Notes: generated from the sequence alone by a model not told the origin. A stretch of DNA of 64,000 bases from Sulfitobacter sp. SK011 (GCF_003352065.1 NZ_CP025803.1:2831574-2895573), one strand, 5' to 3'. Shown: positions 35,240-45,548, numbered from the stretch's first letter. Made by a program: numbers and translations.

Positions 35240-36871
35240 TCATCGATCTCGACCGACAAGCGCATCTGCAAATTCGTCAGGATCAAAGGGCGACAGATCA
35301 TCGATCTGTTCACCCACGCCAATCGCATGAATGGGCAGACCAAATTTATCCGCCAGCGCCACCAGCACGCCGCCTTTGGCGGTGCCATCAAGCTTGGTCA
35401 TGACCAGACCGGACACGTCCGAGATTTCCTGAAAGACCTTGACCTGGTTCAGCGCGTTCTGACCGGTGGTTGCATCCAATACCAACAGGGTGTTGTGTGG
35501 CGCGGAGGGGTCTTTCTTGCGGATCACCCGCACGATTTTGGCCAGTTCCTCCATCAGATCACCCCGGTTTTGCAACCGTCCTGCGGTGTCGATCAAGAGC
35601 AGATCCGCGCCATCGGCCTGCGCCTGCGTCATCGCATCAAAGGCCAGACTGGCAGGGTCTGACCCTTGCTCCGCCGTCAACACCGGCACGCCAGCGCGGT
35701 CACCCCAAACCTGCAATTGCTCAACAGCAGCAGCACGGAATGTATCACCCGCCGCAATCACCACTTTCTTGCCCGCCGCACGGAACTGGCTGGCCAACTT
35801 GCCGATGGTTGTGGTCTTGCCCGATCCGTTGACGCCCACCACCAACACCACCTGCGGTGTCTTTGAATAAAGCGGCAAAGGCTGCGCGACGGGTTCCATG
35901 ATCCGGGCGACTTCCTGTGCCATCAACTGTTTGATCTCAGCGACCGACAATTTCTTGCCAAAGCGCCCTTCGGCCATGTTTGCGGTGACGCGCAGTGCCG
36001 TATCGACCCCCATATCGGCCGCAATCAGCAACTCCTCAAGCTGTTCGAGCATGTCGTCGTCCAACACCCGGCGCACCACGGTTTTTGGCGCAGCACGCCC
36101 CATCAGGCGGCCCAGTAATCCCGGTTTGGCCGCGGGTTCAGTTGGTTCCTCGCTTAAGGCAGGAACCACGGCGCTGAGGTCCGTCATGATCGGTGCAGGT
36201 GCGGATGCGGCTTGCGCTGCGGCTTCTGCTGCACGGGCGTCGGCCTGTTTCTGAGCTTGTTCTGCGGCGTCCTTTGCTGCCTGTTCTGCAGCGTCTCTCG
36301 CGGCTTTCTCGGCGGCTTGCCGTTCAGCCAATTCTGCGGCCTCACGTGCAGAGGTTTCTGCGGCCTCACGTACAGCGGTTTCTGCGGCGGCGCGTGCGGC
36401 TTGGTCGGCTGCTTGCTGTTGCGCCAAAGCTGCAGCGCGTTTTTGTGCCTCTTCCGCGGCCTCGCGCTGTGCCTGATCGGCCGCCTCGCGACGTAATTTG
36501 TCAGCAGCGTCCTGTTGTGCCTTCAACGCTGCAGCACGCTCAGCCGCTGCCACCCGCTCCGCTTCTGCGATACGCTCAGCCTCTGCCATTCGCTCTTTTT
36601 CCGCGCGCTCCGCGGCATCGCGGGCGGTTTTTTCTGCGGTTTCGCGGGCTGCGCGCTCTGCATCTTCAAGGGCTATACGCTCGGCTTCCTGACGCGCGGC
36701 CTCGGCCTCAGCAGCAGCATCTTCGACGCTCGTATCAATCGCCTCTTGCACAGCCTCATCCGGGCCAAGCGCCTCTTCCTCACCGCCATCACTGACAATG
36801 GCCTCAAGCCCCTCGTCGATCTTGGACGAAGATTTGAACAAACGCTCTTTCAGCTTCTTGAAAAATGCCAA
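35240..36871 (-). CDS. ftsY: Signal recognition particle receptor FtsY
   Basis: 543 residues, SRP receptor GTPase for co-translational membrane targeting. The N-terminal A domain (about 15-230) is very rich in Ala, Glu, Arg and Gln with repeated AAE/EAA units (for example ETAVREAAETSAREAAELAERQ), largely charged helix. The NG domain follows: VLDDDMLEQLEELLIAADMGVDTAL, G1 GVNGSGKTTTIGKLA, DTFRAAAVEQL, G3 LLIDTAGRLQN, G4 TKLDGTAKGG, ending GLPIHAIGVGEQIDDLSPFDPDEFADAL. The A domain is longer than in E. coli-sized relatives for an alphaproteobacterium. Confidence 0.97.
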   Translation of the reverse strand: MAFFKKLKERLFKSSSKIDEGLEAIVSDGGEEEALGPDEAVQEAIDTSVEDAAAEAEAARQEAERIALEDAERAARETAEKTARDAAERAEKERMAEAERIAEAERVAAAERAAALKAQQDAADKLRREAADQAQREAAEEAQKRAAALAQQQAADQAARAAAETAVREAAETSAREAAELAERQAAEKAARDAAEQAAKDAAEQAQKQADARAAEAAAQAASAPAPIMTDLSAVVPALSEEPTEPAAKPGLLGRLMGRAAPKTVVRRVLDDDMLEQLEELLIAADMGVDTALRVTANMAEGRFGKKLSVAEIKQLMAQEVARIMEPVAQPLPLYSKTPQVVLVVGVNGSGKTTTIGKLASQFRAAGKKVVIAAGDTFRAAAVEQLQVWGDRAGVPVLTAEQGSDPASLAFDAMTQAQADGADLLLIDTAGRLQNRGDLMEELAKIVRVIRKKDPSAPHNTLLVLDATTGQNALNQVKVFQEISDVSGLVMTKLDGTAKGGVLVALADKFGLPIHAIGVGEQIDDLSPFDPDEFADALVGRDR

Positions 36872-37039
36872 AGGGGGTCTCCACTGCTGGTTTTCTTTGA
36901 TCTATAGGCTCTGCCAGACAGATGAAAGGGTCGGCACGCAATGCCCACAATGCGCGCAACGCAGCGGATCGGTTTTGCGCAGGGTTCAGACGCGTGGCAC
37001 GCGCCTGATCCGTTTATGCAAACAGGTATTTTCCCTAAG

Positions 37040-38752
37040 CTAAATTTCGTCCGGGAAGTGTTTGATCACCATGCGGATCGGGTTCGGTGCCGCCTGCCCC
37101 AGACCACAGATCGACGCGTCGACCATGGCGGTGCTCAGCTCTTCCAGCAGCCCGGTATCCCAACTGTCGGCCTGCATCAATTTGACCGCTTTTTCACAAC
37201 CGACCCGGCATGGCGTGCACTGACCACAGCTTTCATCCTCAAAGAACTTCAACATATTAAGTGCCGCAGCACGCGCTGAATCCTGATCAGACAACACCAC
37301 AACCGCAGCCGAGCCGATGAACGACCCGTGCGGCTGCAAGGTGTCAAAATCAAGCGGGATGTCGTCCATGTGCGCGGGCAGCAAACCCGAAGACGGCCCA
37401 CCCGGTTGATAGGCTTTGAACGTATGCCCTTGAGCCATACCGCCAGCCGCCGCGATGATGTCGGTGATGGTCGAACCGGCAGGCAAAAGATACATCCCCG
37501 GTGCAGCCACCCGCCCGGACACCGAATAGCTGCGCAGCCCTTTGCGGCCGTTCTTTTCAGTGCCGGACAAAACCTCTGGCCCTTCGCGACAAATGCGCGC
37601 GACCCAATGCAATGTCTCAACATTGTGCACCAACGTCGGTCGCCCAAAGACACCAACCTGGGCCACAAAGGGTGGCCGGTGGCGCGGAATGCCGCGCTTG
37701 CCCTCGATGCTTTCGATCATGGCGGATTCTTCACCGCAGATGTACGCTCCGGCACCGCGACGCAGGTCGATAAAGCCTGTCTCGACGATGCCCGCATCTT
37801 CCAACGCCTTGATCTCGCGCGCCAGAATTTCCAGTACCGCAGGATATTCATCGCGCATGTACAGGAACACTTTTTCCGCCTCGACCGCCCATGCGGCGAT
37901 CAGCATGCCCTCAAGAAACAAATGCGGCGTGCGCTCAAGATACCAGCGGTCCTTGAATGTGCCCGGCTCACCCTCATCGCCATTCACGGCCAAATAACGC
38001 GGACCCGCATTGGCGCGCACAAAGCCCCATTTCTTGCCCGACGGAAAGCCCGCACCGCCAAGGCCGCGCAGACCGGATGCGAGCACTTTTTCCTGTACCG
38101 CTTCCCAATCACCACCCGCGCGCAGGTCTTTCAACGTGGCATAGCCGCCCGCCGCCTCATATCCTGCGAACGCCTCGTACTGGGGCACATGCGCATGGGT
38201 ATCCCCTGTCGCAATGGCCGCATTAACCTTTTCCGGTGTCGCGTGATCGATGTGATTGTGGCCAATTTCAAGCACAGGTGCCGTGTCACACCGGCCCATG
38301 CAAGGGGCCCGCAAAACCCGGACCTCAGAAGCATCCAGACCCTGCTCCAACGCCGATTTAAGCGCCTGCGCGCCCGCCAGCTCACACGACAGCGAATCGC
38401 ACACGCGAATAGTCAGTGCCGGTGGCGGTGCCGCGCCTTCTTTGATCACATCAAAATGGGCATAGAATGTGGCGACTTCATAGACTTCGGCCATGCCAAC
38501 GCGCATTTCTTCGGCCAGCGCACGCAGATGTGCCGCAGACAGGTGGCCATATTCGTCCTGAATGAGGTGCAAATGTTCGATCAACAGATCGCGGTGCCGC
38601 GGGCGGTCGCCCAGCAATGCGCGCACCTCTTCCCACGGTCCATCCAGTAATTGGCGGCCTTTTGTGTGGCGGCGTCCCTTGCCCTTGCCAGATTTCCAGA
38701 CACCTTTTTCGGGGCCTTTGCCTGATTTCTTCGCGTGCTCATCCAGTGCCAT
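37040..38752 (-). CDS. NuoE-NuoF fusion, NADH-binding flavoprotein subunit (FdsB/HoxF-like)
   Basis: 570 residues. Residues about 40-190 are a thioredoxin-like [2Fe-2S] NuoE domain with four Cys (VCDSLSCELAG and APCMGRCDTAP). Residues 200-570 are NuoF: FMN/NADH motif SGLRGLGGAGFPSGKKWGF, YLAVNGDEGEPGTFKDR, GAGAYICGEESAMIESIEG, and the [4Fe-4S] ligands ESCGQCTPCRVG with CGLGQ later. Such fusions are the diaphorase of soluble NAD-dependent formate dehydrogenases or hydrogenases. No formate dehydrogenase or hydrogenase gene adjoins it; ftsY follows and alkB precedes. All cofactor ligands are present. Confidence 0.9.
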   Translation of the reverse strand: MALDEHAKKSGKGPEKGVWKSGKGKGRRHTKGRQLLDGPWEEVRALLGDRPRHRDLLIEHLHLIQDEYGHLSAAHLRALAEEMRVGMAEVYEVATFYAHFDVIKEGAAPPPALTIRVCDSLSCELAGAQALKSALEQGLDASEVRVLRAPCMGRCDTAPVLEIGHNHIDHATPEKVNAAIATGDTHAHVPQYEAFAGYEAAGGYATLKDLRAGGDWEAVQEKVLASGLRGLGGAGFPSGKKWGFVRANAGPRYLAVNGDEGEPGTFKDRWYLERTPHLFLEGMLIAAWAVEAEKVFLYMRDEYPAVLEILAREIKALEDAGIVETGFIDLRRGAGAYICGEESAMIESIEGKRGIPRHRPPFVAQVGVFGRPTLVHNVETLHWVARICREGPEVLSGTEKNGRKGLRSYSVSGRVAAPGMYLLPAGSTITDIIAAAGGMAQGHTFKAYQPGGPSSGLLPAHMDDIPLDFDTLQPHGSFIGSAAVVVLSDQDSARAAALNMLKFFEDESCGQCTPCRVGCEKAVKLMQADSWDTGLLEELSTAMVDASICGLGQAAPNPIRMVIKHFPDEI

Positions 38753-38916
38753 GATGGCCCCCTTGTTCTGGTCGTTGGCGCGACCCTATCAAAGCACGAG
38801 GGGGGACTGCGATCAAAAAACGACAATTGTGCAGCGCTTTGCGTTGTTGCTGCCATTTGACAGTACTTTGACCCGTCACATTTTGCGGCTAAACCTCTTT
38901 GGGAAAGGAGTGCCTC

Positions 38917-39930
38917 ATGATCTGGTACGCGATTGCAAGCCTGACCCCTGCGATGCTTTTGGCGTTTGCCTGCATCTTCGGCGGCATATGGCCGTTGCTT
39001 GCGGCGCTGTCGATCACCGCTTTTGTGTTCTTGATGGACAAGCTGCCGCATACCCTGACCAAACAAGATGCCTCTGGCCGCGGGCTTAGCCTGACCTTGG
39101 CCGCTGTGCATTTCCCGCTGCTGGCCCTTGGGGTCTGGGCATTGGGCGCGGCCCCTTATTTAAGTCCACTCGACACGCTGTTGCTGTTCATCGGGCTTGG
39201 CATGTTTTTCGGGCAGGTATCCAATTCCAACGCCCATGAGATGATCCACGCCAGTGCCCGCCTGCCCCGACGTATTGGCGCGTTGATTTACATTTCGGTC
39301 CTGCACGGCCACCACGTATCCGCGCACCTTCGGGTCCATCACATCTTTGCCGCCACCGATGCAGACCCCAACTCAGCCCCCCTTGGCGAAGGGTTCTGGA
39401 CCTATGCTGCCCGTGTCATGCACGGTGAATTTACCGCTGGATGGCGCGCCGATAACCTGCACCGCAAACGCGCGGAAAATGTGCCGCCCATGTGGACCCA
39501 TCCTTACGTCGCTTATGTCATGGGCGGGCTGGTCTGTACCGGGTGCGCCTATGCGCTCGCCGGGTGGCGCGGCGTTATCGCCTATCTGGGACTGGCGCTT
39601 TATGCGCAAGTGCAACTGCTGCTTTCAGACTATGTTCAGCATTACGGTCTGCGGCGGACGATAAACACTTCTGGCAAACCTGAGCCCATCGGCCCTGAAC
39701 ACAGCTGGAATGCCCCGAAATGGTATTCGTCTGCGATGATGCTGAACGCGCCGCGTCATTCGGACCATCACCTGCGCCCCGCCCGCGCGTTTCCCGCGCT
39801 TGAGGTCACACCCGAGACCATGCCGATGCTGCCCCGTTCGCTTCCGGTAATGGCCGCGATTGCGATGGTTCCGCCATTGTGGCGGCGCATCATGGACCGG
39901 CGCGTCAAACGCTGGCAAAAGCTTGCGTAG
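38917..39930 (+). CDS. alkB: AlkB-type membrane di-iron hydroxylase (alkane 1-monooxygenase family)
   Basis: 337 residues, several membrane helices. The eight-His di-iron motifs are present: NAHEMIHA, LHGHHVSAHLRVHH and RHSDHHLRP, together with DYVQHYGLRR. This is the alkane monooxygenase / AlkB subfamily of integral-membrane fatty acid hydroxylases. A C-terminal rubredoxin is absent and no rubredoxin gene is in view. The ATG at 38917 is fixed by AAGGAG 7 nt before; an earlier ATG at 38899 lacks one. Substrate could be medium-chain alkanes or another hydrocarbon. Confidence 0.88.
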   Translation: MIWYAIASLTPAMLLAFACIFGGIWPLLAALSITAFVFLMDKLPHTLTKQDASGRGLSLTLAAVHFPLLALGVWALGAAPYLSPLDTLLLFIGLGMFFGQVSNSNAHEMIHASARLPRRIGALIYISVLHGHHVSAHLRVHHIFAATDADPNSAPLGEGFWTYAARVMHGEFTAGWRADNLHRKRAENVPPMWTHPYVAYVMGGLVCTGCAYALAGWRGVIAYLGLALYAQVQLLLSDYVQHYGLRRTINTSGKPEPIGPEHSWNAPKWYSSAMMLNAPRHSDHHLRPARAFPALEVTPETMPMLPRSLPVMAAIAMVPPLWRRIMDRRVKRWQKLA

Positions 39931-39979
39931 ACTGCGGCTTGCTCTGGCAGGTTGCAGCGGTTTCTGCCAGTCTGACGCC

Positions 39980-40375
39980 ATGAGATATATTGCCGTTTTT
40001 CTGTGCACCATATGTGCTCTGCCTGCCCTGGCTCAGGACAGGATGTCTGCGGCAGAATTTGACGCCTATACCCGTGGCAAAACCCTGTTCTACGGACGCG
40101 GAGGAGATGCGTACGGCGCTGAAATATACCATGAAGATCGCCGGGTGCAGTGGTCGTTTCTGGACGGCATCTGCAAAGAGGGCGAATGGTACGAAGAGGC
40201 CGGATTGATCTGTTTTGTCTATGAAGACAATCCCGATCCGCAATGCTGGAGCTTTGTCGAAGGCACCCGAGGGTTGATTGCGCGCTTTGAAAATGAACTC
40301 AACACAACAGAGCTTTATGAGGCGCAGGATCAGGGTCAGGAAATGCTGTGTCTGGGGCCAAAGGTTGGCGTTTGA
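39980..40375 (+). CDS. Small secreted four-cysteine protein (paralogue A)
   Basis: 131 residues with signal peptide MRYIAVFLCTICALPALAQ. The mature part has FDAYTRGKTLFYGRGG, an ICKEG segment and the striking LICFVYEDNPDPQCW, then a final Cys near the end (MLCLGP). The same length and pattern recur in the protein at 43333-43728, so they are paralogues. Conserved cysteines suggest two disulfides in the periplasm. I do not recognise a named family with certainty. A longer frame starts at 39860, inside alkB; the ATG at 39980 begins the signal peptide. Confidence 0.82.
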   Translation: MRYIAVFLCTICALPALAQDRMSAAEFDAYTRGKTLFYGRGGDAYGAEIYHEDRRVQWSFLDGICKEGEWYEEAGLICFVYEDNPDPQCWSFVEGTRGLIARFENELNTTELYEAQDQGQEMLCLGPKVGV

Positions 40376-40403
40376 TATAGCGCACATGGCGTGCCGGCAC
40401 CCG

Positions 40404-41960
40404 TCAGAGTAGCGATCCCTGCTCTGGCGGCATATCTTTCTTTGTGGGTTTCTTTTCGGGTTCCGGCGCAGCCCCGGCAACAACTGCCAGCTTGCCATCT
40501 GCAAACTCGATCTCTAGCGCACCCGCTTTCTTGGCCTGCGCCTTGCCGGTCACCACGTTGCCATCTCCGCGCACAACCGCGTACCCGCGTGCCAAAGTCT
40601 CGGTGTAGCCCAGCGTTGCCAATGTCCGCGCCAGCGCTGTGATCCGCAACCGGCGCTTTTCCATAACCCGTTTGTCAGCCGCGCCGATACGCTCCCAGAC
40701 ATCGCGCAATCTCTTGGCTTCGCGATCAATATCGGCCACCAGCACATCTGTCCTGAACCCCTGCGCGCGCGCGTTGAAGCGGTCCCGCGTCGCCACCACC
40801 GTACGCGTCAAAGCAGGTGTCAGCCTGTCCGCCAAACCCGTCAGTTTTCGGTGATCATTCTGCAAACGCGCCCGCAATGTCGCGGGCCGCAGCGACCCTG
40901 ACACATTTGCCAGCCGCACCCGGCGGTGCTGTACCCCCGCGATCAACGCAGGTTCGAGTTTTTCCGCCGCCCGGTCCAGCCGTTGTCGCGGCCCATCGAG
41001 CAATGCATCCGCCCGCGGCAACGCCCGCGCCATATCACGCAACCGCTGCCCGCGCCGGGTCAGCCCCTGACTCAGCAGCACGCCCATACGGGCCTCCTGG
41101 CTTTCCAGCCAGGCGGCCAGTTCATGCCGCACAGGCACCGCGAGTTCCGCCGCCGCCGTAGGTGTCGGTGCGCGTTTGTCGGACACAAAATCAATCAGTG
41201 TCGTGTCGGTTTCATGCCCGACAGCAGAGATCAGCGGAATGTCAGAAGCCGCCGCTGCCCGCGCGACAATCTCTTCGTTAAAGCCCCACAGATCCTCAAC
41301 CGATCCGCCGCCGCGCGCGACAATCAACAGATCCGGGCGCGGCAGCGCGCCACCCGGTGTCAGCGCATTAAACCCGGCAATGGCCCGTGCCACTTCGGGT
41401 GCGCATTTCGCCCCTTGTACAGCCACAGGCCAGATCAGCACCTTGCGCGGAAAACGGTCGCGCAAGCGGTGCAGGATATCACGGATAACAGCCCCTGAAG
41501 GCGATGTGATCACGCCAATGACGTCCGGCAGATACGGCAGCGGTCGCTTGCGCTCGGGCGCAAAAAGCCCCTCTGCCGCCAGCATCTTTTTGCGCTTTTC
41601 CAAAAGCGCCATCAACGCGCCCATGCCCGCCGGTTTGATGTCTTCGATCACAATCTGATATTTCGATTGCCCGCCAAAAGTGGTGATCCGCCCGGTGGCG
41701 ATGACTTCCATCCCCTCTTCGGGTTGGGTTTCGAGCCGCGCGGAAACACCCTTCCAGATCACCCCGGAAATGACCGATTTGTCATCCTTGAGATCCAGAT
41801 AGATGTGCCCCGACCGTGGCCTGCTGACCCGACCCACCTCGCCCCGAATACGCACATGGCCGAACTCGCCTTCAATCACCCGTTTGATCGCGCCAGAAAG
41901 CTCGGTCACGGTGAATTCCGGGCTGTTCAGTCCTTCTGCGGGATCGTCAATCAGGTCCAT
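40404..41960 (-). CDS. xseA: Exodeoxyribonuclease VII large subunit
   Basis: 518 residues. OB-fold N-terminal domain: FTVTELSGAIKRVIEGEFGHVRIRGEVGRVSRPRSGHIYLDLKDDKS. Catalytic Exonuc_VII_L domain: PYLPDVIGVITSPSGAVIRDILHRLRDRFPRKVLIWPVAVQG, RPDLLIVARGGGSVEDLWGFNEE, SAVGHETDTTLIDFVSDKRAPTPTAAAELAVP. Long coiled-coil and C-terminal region follow. It degrades single-stranded DNA with XseB, which is not nearby. The ATG at 41960 (MDLIDDPAEG) is preferred to a frame start at 42032. Divergent from purD. Confidence 0.97.
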   Translation of the reverse strand: MDLIDDPAEGLNSPEFTVTELSGAIKRVIEGEFGHVRIRGEVGRVSRPRSGHIYLDLKDDKSVISGVIWKGVSARLETQPEEGMEVIATGRITTFGGQSKYQIVIEDIKPAGMGALMALLEKRKKMLAAEGLFAPERKRPLPYLPDVIGVITSPSGAVIRDILHRLRDRFPRKVLIWPVAVQGAKCAPEVARAIAGFNALTPGGALPRPDLLIVARGGGSVEDLWGFNEEIVARAAAASDIPLISAVGHETDTTLIDFVSDKRAPTPTAAAELAVPVRHELAAWLESQEARMGVLLSQGLTRRGQRLRDMARALPRADALLDGPRQRLDRAAEKLEPALIAGVQHRRVRLANVSGSLRPATLRARLQNDHRKLTGLADRLTPALTRTVVATRDRFNARAQGFRTDVLVADIDREAKRLRDVWERIGAADKRVMEKRRLRITALARTLATLGYTETLARGYAVVRGDGNVVTGKAQAKKAGALEIEFADGKLAVVAGAAPEPEKKPTKKDMPPEQGSLL

Positions 41961-42047
41961 CGGGCGCTCAATTCTGTGTCTGGCTTGTGTCTGGGTTGAC
42001 CCCAGCTTAGAACGCGCGGGAACCAAGGCCAAGGGAGCTTCTCACGT

Positions 42048-43313
42048 ATGAACATTCTTATTCTGGGAAGCGGCGGGCGCGAACATTCACTGGCGTGGGC
42101 GGTCATGCAAAACCCCAAGTGCGACAAGCTGATTGTGGCACCGGGCAATGCGGGGATCGCTGCGATTGCCGATTGTGCAAACCTCAACATCATGGACGGC
42201 GCAGCGGTTGTGGTCTTTGCCGAGGAAAACAGCATCGACTTTGTGATCGTCGGCCCCGAGGCCCCCCTGGCCGCCGGTGTGTCCGACGATCTGCGGGCGG
42301 CGGGATTCGCGGTTTTTGGCCCCTCTGCAGCGGCTGCCAACCTCGAAGCATCCAAGGCCTTCACCAAGGAAATCTGTGCCGCGTCAAACGCCCCCACTGC
42401 CGCCTATGGCCACTTCACCGATGTGGCGGCTGCGCGGGCCTATGTCACACAACACGGCGCGCCGATTGTGGTCAAGGCCGACGGGCTGGCCGCAGGCAAA
42501 GGTGTGATCATCGCGATGACCGACGCCGAAGCCATGGCCGCCGTGGACACGATGTTTGATGGCACGTTCGGCGATGCCGGAACTGAGGTGGTGATCGAAG
42601 AATTCATGCACGGCGAAGAAGCGTCGTTTTTTGTATTATGTGACGGCGAAACTGTGCTGCCCATCGGCACCGCTCAGGATCATAAACGCGTCGGCGATGG
42701 CGACACCGGACCAAACACCGGCGGCATGGGGGCCTATTCGCCTGCGCCCGTCTTGACGGACGCGATTGCCGAGCGGGCACTGGACGAGATCATCCGCCCC
42801 ACCATGGCCGAAATGGCACGCCGCGGAATGCCTTATCAAGGGGTGCTTTATGCAGGTCTGATGATCAAAGACGGCGCGCCACGACTGGTGGAATATAACG
42901 TCCGCTTCGGTGATCCGGAATGTCAGGTGCTGATGATGCGGCTCGGTGCACAGGCCTTTGACCTGATGCAGGCCGCCGCCGAAGGGCGGCTGAACGAGAT
43001 TAAGGTCAACTGGGCAGACGATCATGCGCTGACGGTGGTCATGGCCGCCAATGGCTATCCTGACGCCTATGAGAAAGGCACCCAGATCAACGGTCTGGAC
43101 GCCTTGCCAGAGGACAGTTCAAACATGGTATTTCATGCAGGCACCGCGCGTCAGGACGGCGCATTGGTCGCCATCGGGGGCCGTGTGTTGAATGTTACGG
43201 CACGTGGCGCGTCATTGGCCGAAGCACACAAACGCGCCTATGAAATGGTCGATCAGATCGACTGGCCCGAAGGATTTTGCCGCCGGGATATCGGCTGGCG
43301 GGGAATCCCCTGA
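42048..43313 (+). CDS. purD: Phosphoribosylamine-glycine ligase (GAR synthetase)
   Basis: 421 residues, ATP-grasp enzyme of de novo purine synthesis. Starts [146 protein letters not shown] and [14 protein letters not shown] follow. All family hallmarks and the usual length are present. Its 5' end is 87 bp from the xseA start. Confidence 0.98.
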   Translation: MNILILGSGGREHSLAWAVMQNPKCDKLIVAPGNAGIAAIADCANLNIMDGAAVVVFAEENSIDFVIVGPEAPLAAGVSDDLRAAGFAVFGPSAAAANLEASKAFTKEICAASNAPTAAYGHFTDVAAARAYVTQHGAPIVVKADGLAAGKGVIIAMTDAEAMAAVDTMFDGTFGDAGTEVVIEEFMHGEEASFFVLCDGETVLPIGTAQDHKRVGDGDTGPNTGGMGAYSPAPVLTDAIAERALDEIIRPTMAEMARRGMPYQGVLYAGLMIKDGAPRLVEYNVRFGDPECQVLMMRLGAQAFDLMQAAAEGRLNEIKVNWADDHALTVVMAANGYPDAYEKGTQINGLDALPEDSSNMVFHAGTARQDGALVAIGGRVLNVTARGASLAEAHKRAYEMVDQIDWPEGFCRRDIGWRGIP

Positions 43314-43332
43314 TTTTACGGCACAGGGGTCG

Positions 43333-43728
43333 CTAGGAAAGCGGCGCATCCTCGCAGATCACCGGTTTTTCAGTGATGGCCGTGATGCGCTGAATATCAA
43401 AGTTGCGAGAGATTACCGTGAGCCCCTCGCCATCTATGAAGGGCATCCAGCAATTGTCCGGGTCCGGGTGATCCTCATAGATAAAGCAAATCAACGGCCC
43501 GCGCACGTCGATCTGACCATAGGTGCAGTGTCGATCTGTCCGCGCCCAAACCGTTTTGTCACGGCTGAGGAATTGCTCTGTGCCGACCAATTCCCCAGTT
43601 TTGTACCCGCTGAAGGTCAACGTCTTGCCGACCGCCTGATCCAGGAACGCTTCCGGGGTGATTTGCGTTTGTGCCAGACAAGGTGCGGCCAAGCAAAGCG
43701 TCGCAGCAAATACTGCGCGCGCAAACAT
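43333..43728 (-). CDS. Small secreted four-cysteine protein (paralogue B)
   Basis: 131 residues with signal peptide MFARAVFAATLCLAAPCLAQ. It shares with the protein at 39980 the GKTL segment, a Cys before the core (RHCTYG), LICFIYEDHPDPDNCW and a late Cys (VICEDA). Its ATG overlaps the stop of the FG-GAP gene by one base (TGATG), so the three genes ferredoxin, FG-GAP protein and this one form a coupled operon. Function unknown; periplasmic by the signal peptide. Confidence 0.82.
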   Translation of the reverse strand: MFARAVFAATLCLAAPCLAQTQITPEAFLDQAVGKTLTFSGYKTGELVGTEQFLSRDKTVWARTDRHCTYGQIDVRGPLICFIYEDHPDPDNCWMPFIDGEGLTVISRNFDIQRITAITEKPVICEDAPLS

Positions 43729-44476
43729 CACTGGCACTTTAGCGCAGCATTCAAGCTGGCGCGCCCGCGATGTGGGCCTGCGTCGCGAGCGACAAGCTTG
43801 CCCGTATTGAACCCGACAACCATGACCCGCTGCCAATCGCCACTTGCCACCACCATTTCAGGCAGACCTGCGCAGCTGCGTGTTCCACCACCGATGTCGC
43901 GCTCCCCGATCCGGTGATTGGTCAGGCCAGCAAGGCTGGCGACCTCGCGCAACCTGCCGTCCTTGTACCGCCAGACCCGCAATGTCTTGGCCAGATGGGG
44001 GCGGTCGATATAGGCGATCTCGATATGCCCGTCACCGTCAAAATCTGCTGCGCCAATGGGCGCGAGCCAACGGTTGCGGGTGCCGATATGCGGCGTTTCG
44101 GCCAGCTTTCCGGTGCTGTCATAGATCGCCAGCGCCGCGCCCCGGCGCACATCGGTTTCCACCACAATCACCTCAGGGCGGCCGTCACCGGTCACATCCA
44201 CAAGGCGCGGGGCCACGTCTTCAAATACATGATCCTGTGGCAGGCGAAAAAGATAGGTCGCCTTGTGGTGCGCATCAACATCAGACGCTTTGTCTGGGCT
44301 CACCCCGCCGACGTCGATCTCAAGCTGGCCCCATTCCTCAGCGTCGCCCAGAATGCCATGGTCATACCGTGAAGTGGGCTGCGAAAACCGGGCCGCCGTT
44401 ATGGTCTGTGTTGCGGCAACGACCGACCCGAGCGAACACAAGAACAGTGCAGCAAAACCTGCACTGATCCTTTGCA

Positions 44477-44477
<1 letters not shown>
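43728..44477 (-). CDS. Secreted FG-GAP/VCBS-repeat protein
   Basis: 249 residues with signal peptide MQRISAGFAALFLCSLGSVVA. The core has two FG-GAP/VCBS-type units around LVDVTGDGRPEVIVVET and AADFDGDGHIEIAYIDR, calcium-binding beta-propeller blades. The remainder includes GGGTRSCAGLPEMVVASGDWQRVMVVGFN, a third weaker blade. Short for a complete seven-blade propeller. The ATG overlaps the ferredoxin stop by one base, and its own stop overlaps the next ATG in the same way. Probably a periplasmic surface-binding or assembly role, not defined. Confidence 0.85.
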
Positions 44478-44815
<338 letters not shown>

Positions 44816-44989
44816 CTAAAAAATCAGTCCCCAGCTATCTAGCTATCCCGCCTGTCCAGTGCCACCCCTCATTTTGCGATATTTTATGGCGTCTCGGCGA
44901 CAATTCTCACGTGACGCCCTTGCCGCTAGGCACGCCCGCGCAAAGCCGCTAAGGTGACGCCAAAGAACAGACCCAAGAGGCATTGGGCC

Positions 44990-45547
44990 ATGATTGAGGC
45001 ACAACGAGTAATTCACGCATGTCGCGTTCCCCTGTGGCTGGCGTTTTCAGCCGCCCTTTCGGCATGCGACCCTGTACCTGTCGGGCAAGATGTCCCGCCT
45101 GAACCCGGCGTTATAAAGGCCACACGCAACGGACCCTCAGGTGCGGCACCGGGCACGTGCTGGGGCCGCACTGTCAGCCCCGCAGTGATCGAAACAGTGA
45201 CTGAACAGGTGCAGGTCAAGCCCGCCAAGGTTAACCCGGATGGCACAATCAGTTCACTGCCCGTTTACAAAACTGAGGCGCGTCCGCTGATCGTCACGCA
45301 AAGGGTCGACAATTGGTTCGAAACCCCTTGCCCTGAGGCCCTGACCGCTGAGTTCAACGCGTCGCTTCAGCGGGCATTGGCGGTGCGCGGCTATTACATA
45401 GGTGCTGTCAACGGCGAGATGGACGCGGCAACCCGCGCCGCCATTCAGTCATTTCAGCGGCTTGATGGGCTGGACAGCGGTGTACTTTCGCTGGCGACCG
45501 CACGCAAACTGGGCTTGGTCGCGGTGGCGCGTCCTCCGGATCAATAA
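44990..45547 (+). CDS. Lipoprotein with peptidoglycan-binding domain
   Basis: 185 residues. The N-terminal signal peptide ends in a lipobox LSAC, so it should be lipidated. Residues about 130-180 form a PG_binding_1 fold: ASLQRALAVRGYYIGAVNGEMDAATRAAIQSFQRLDGLDSGVLSLATARKLGL. The middle TCWGRTVSPAVIETVTEQVQV segment is unidentified. The ATG at 44990 is preferred to 44954 because it begins the signal peptide (MIEAQRVIHACRVPLWLAFSAALSAC). Likely anchors the envelope to the cell wall. Ends in a strong terminator. Confidence 0.83.
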   Translation: MIEAQRVIHACRVPLWLAFSAALSACDPVPVGQDVPPEPGVIKATRNGPSGAAPGTCWGRTVSPAVIETVTEQVQVKPAKVNPDGTISSLPVYKTEARPLIVTQRVDNWFETPCPEALTAEFNASLQRALAVRGYYIGAVNGEMDAATRAAIQSFQRLDGLDSGVLSLATARKLGLVAVARPPDQ

Positions 45548-45548
45548 A

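Noticed and set aside
37328-38650. 440-codon open frame opposite the NuoE-NuoF fusion
   Set aside because: Shadow frame; rich in Arg, His and Gln with no recognisable motif, while the opposite strand encodes all cofactor ligands.
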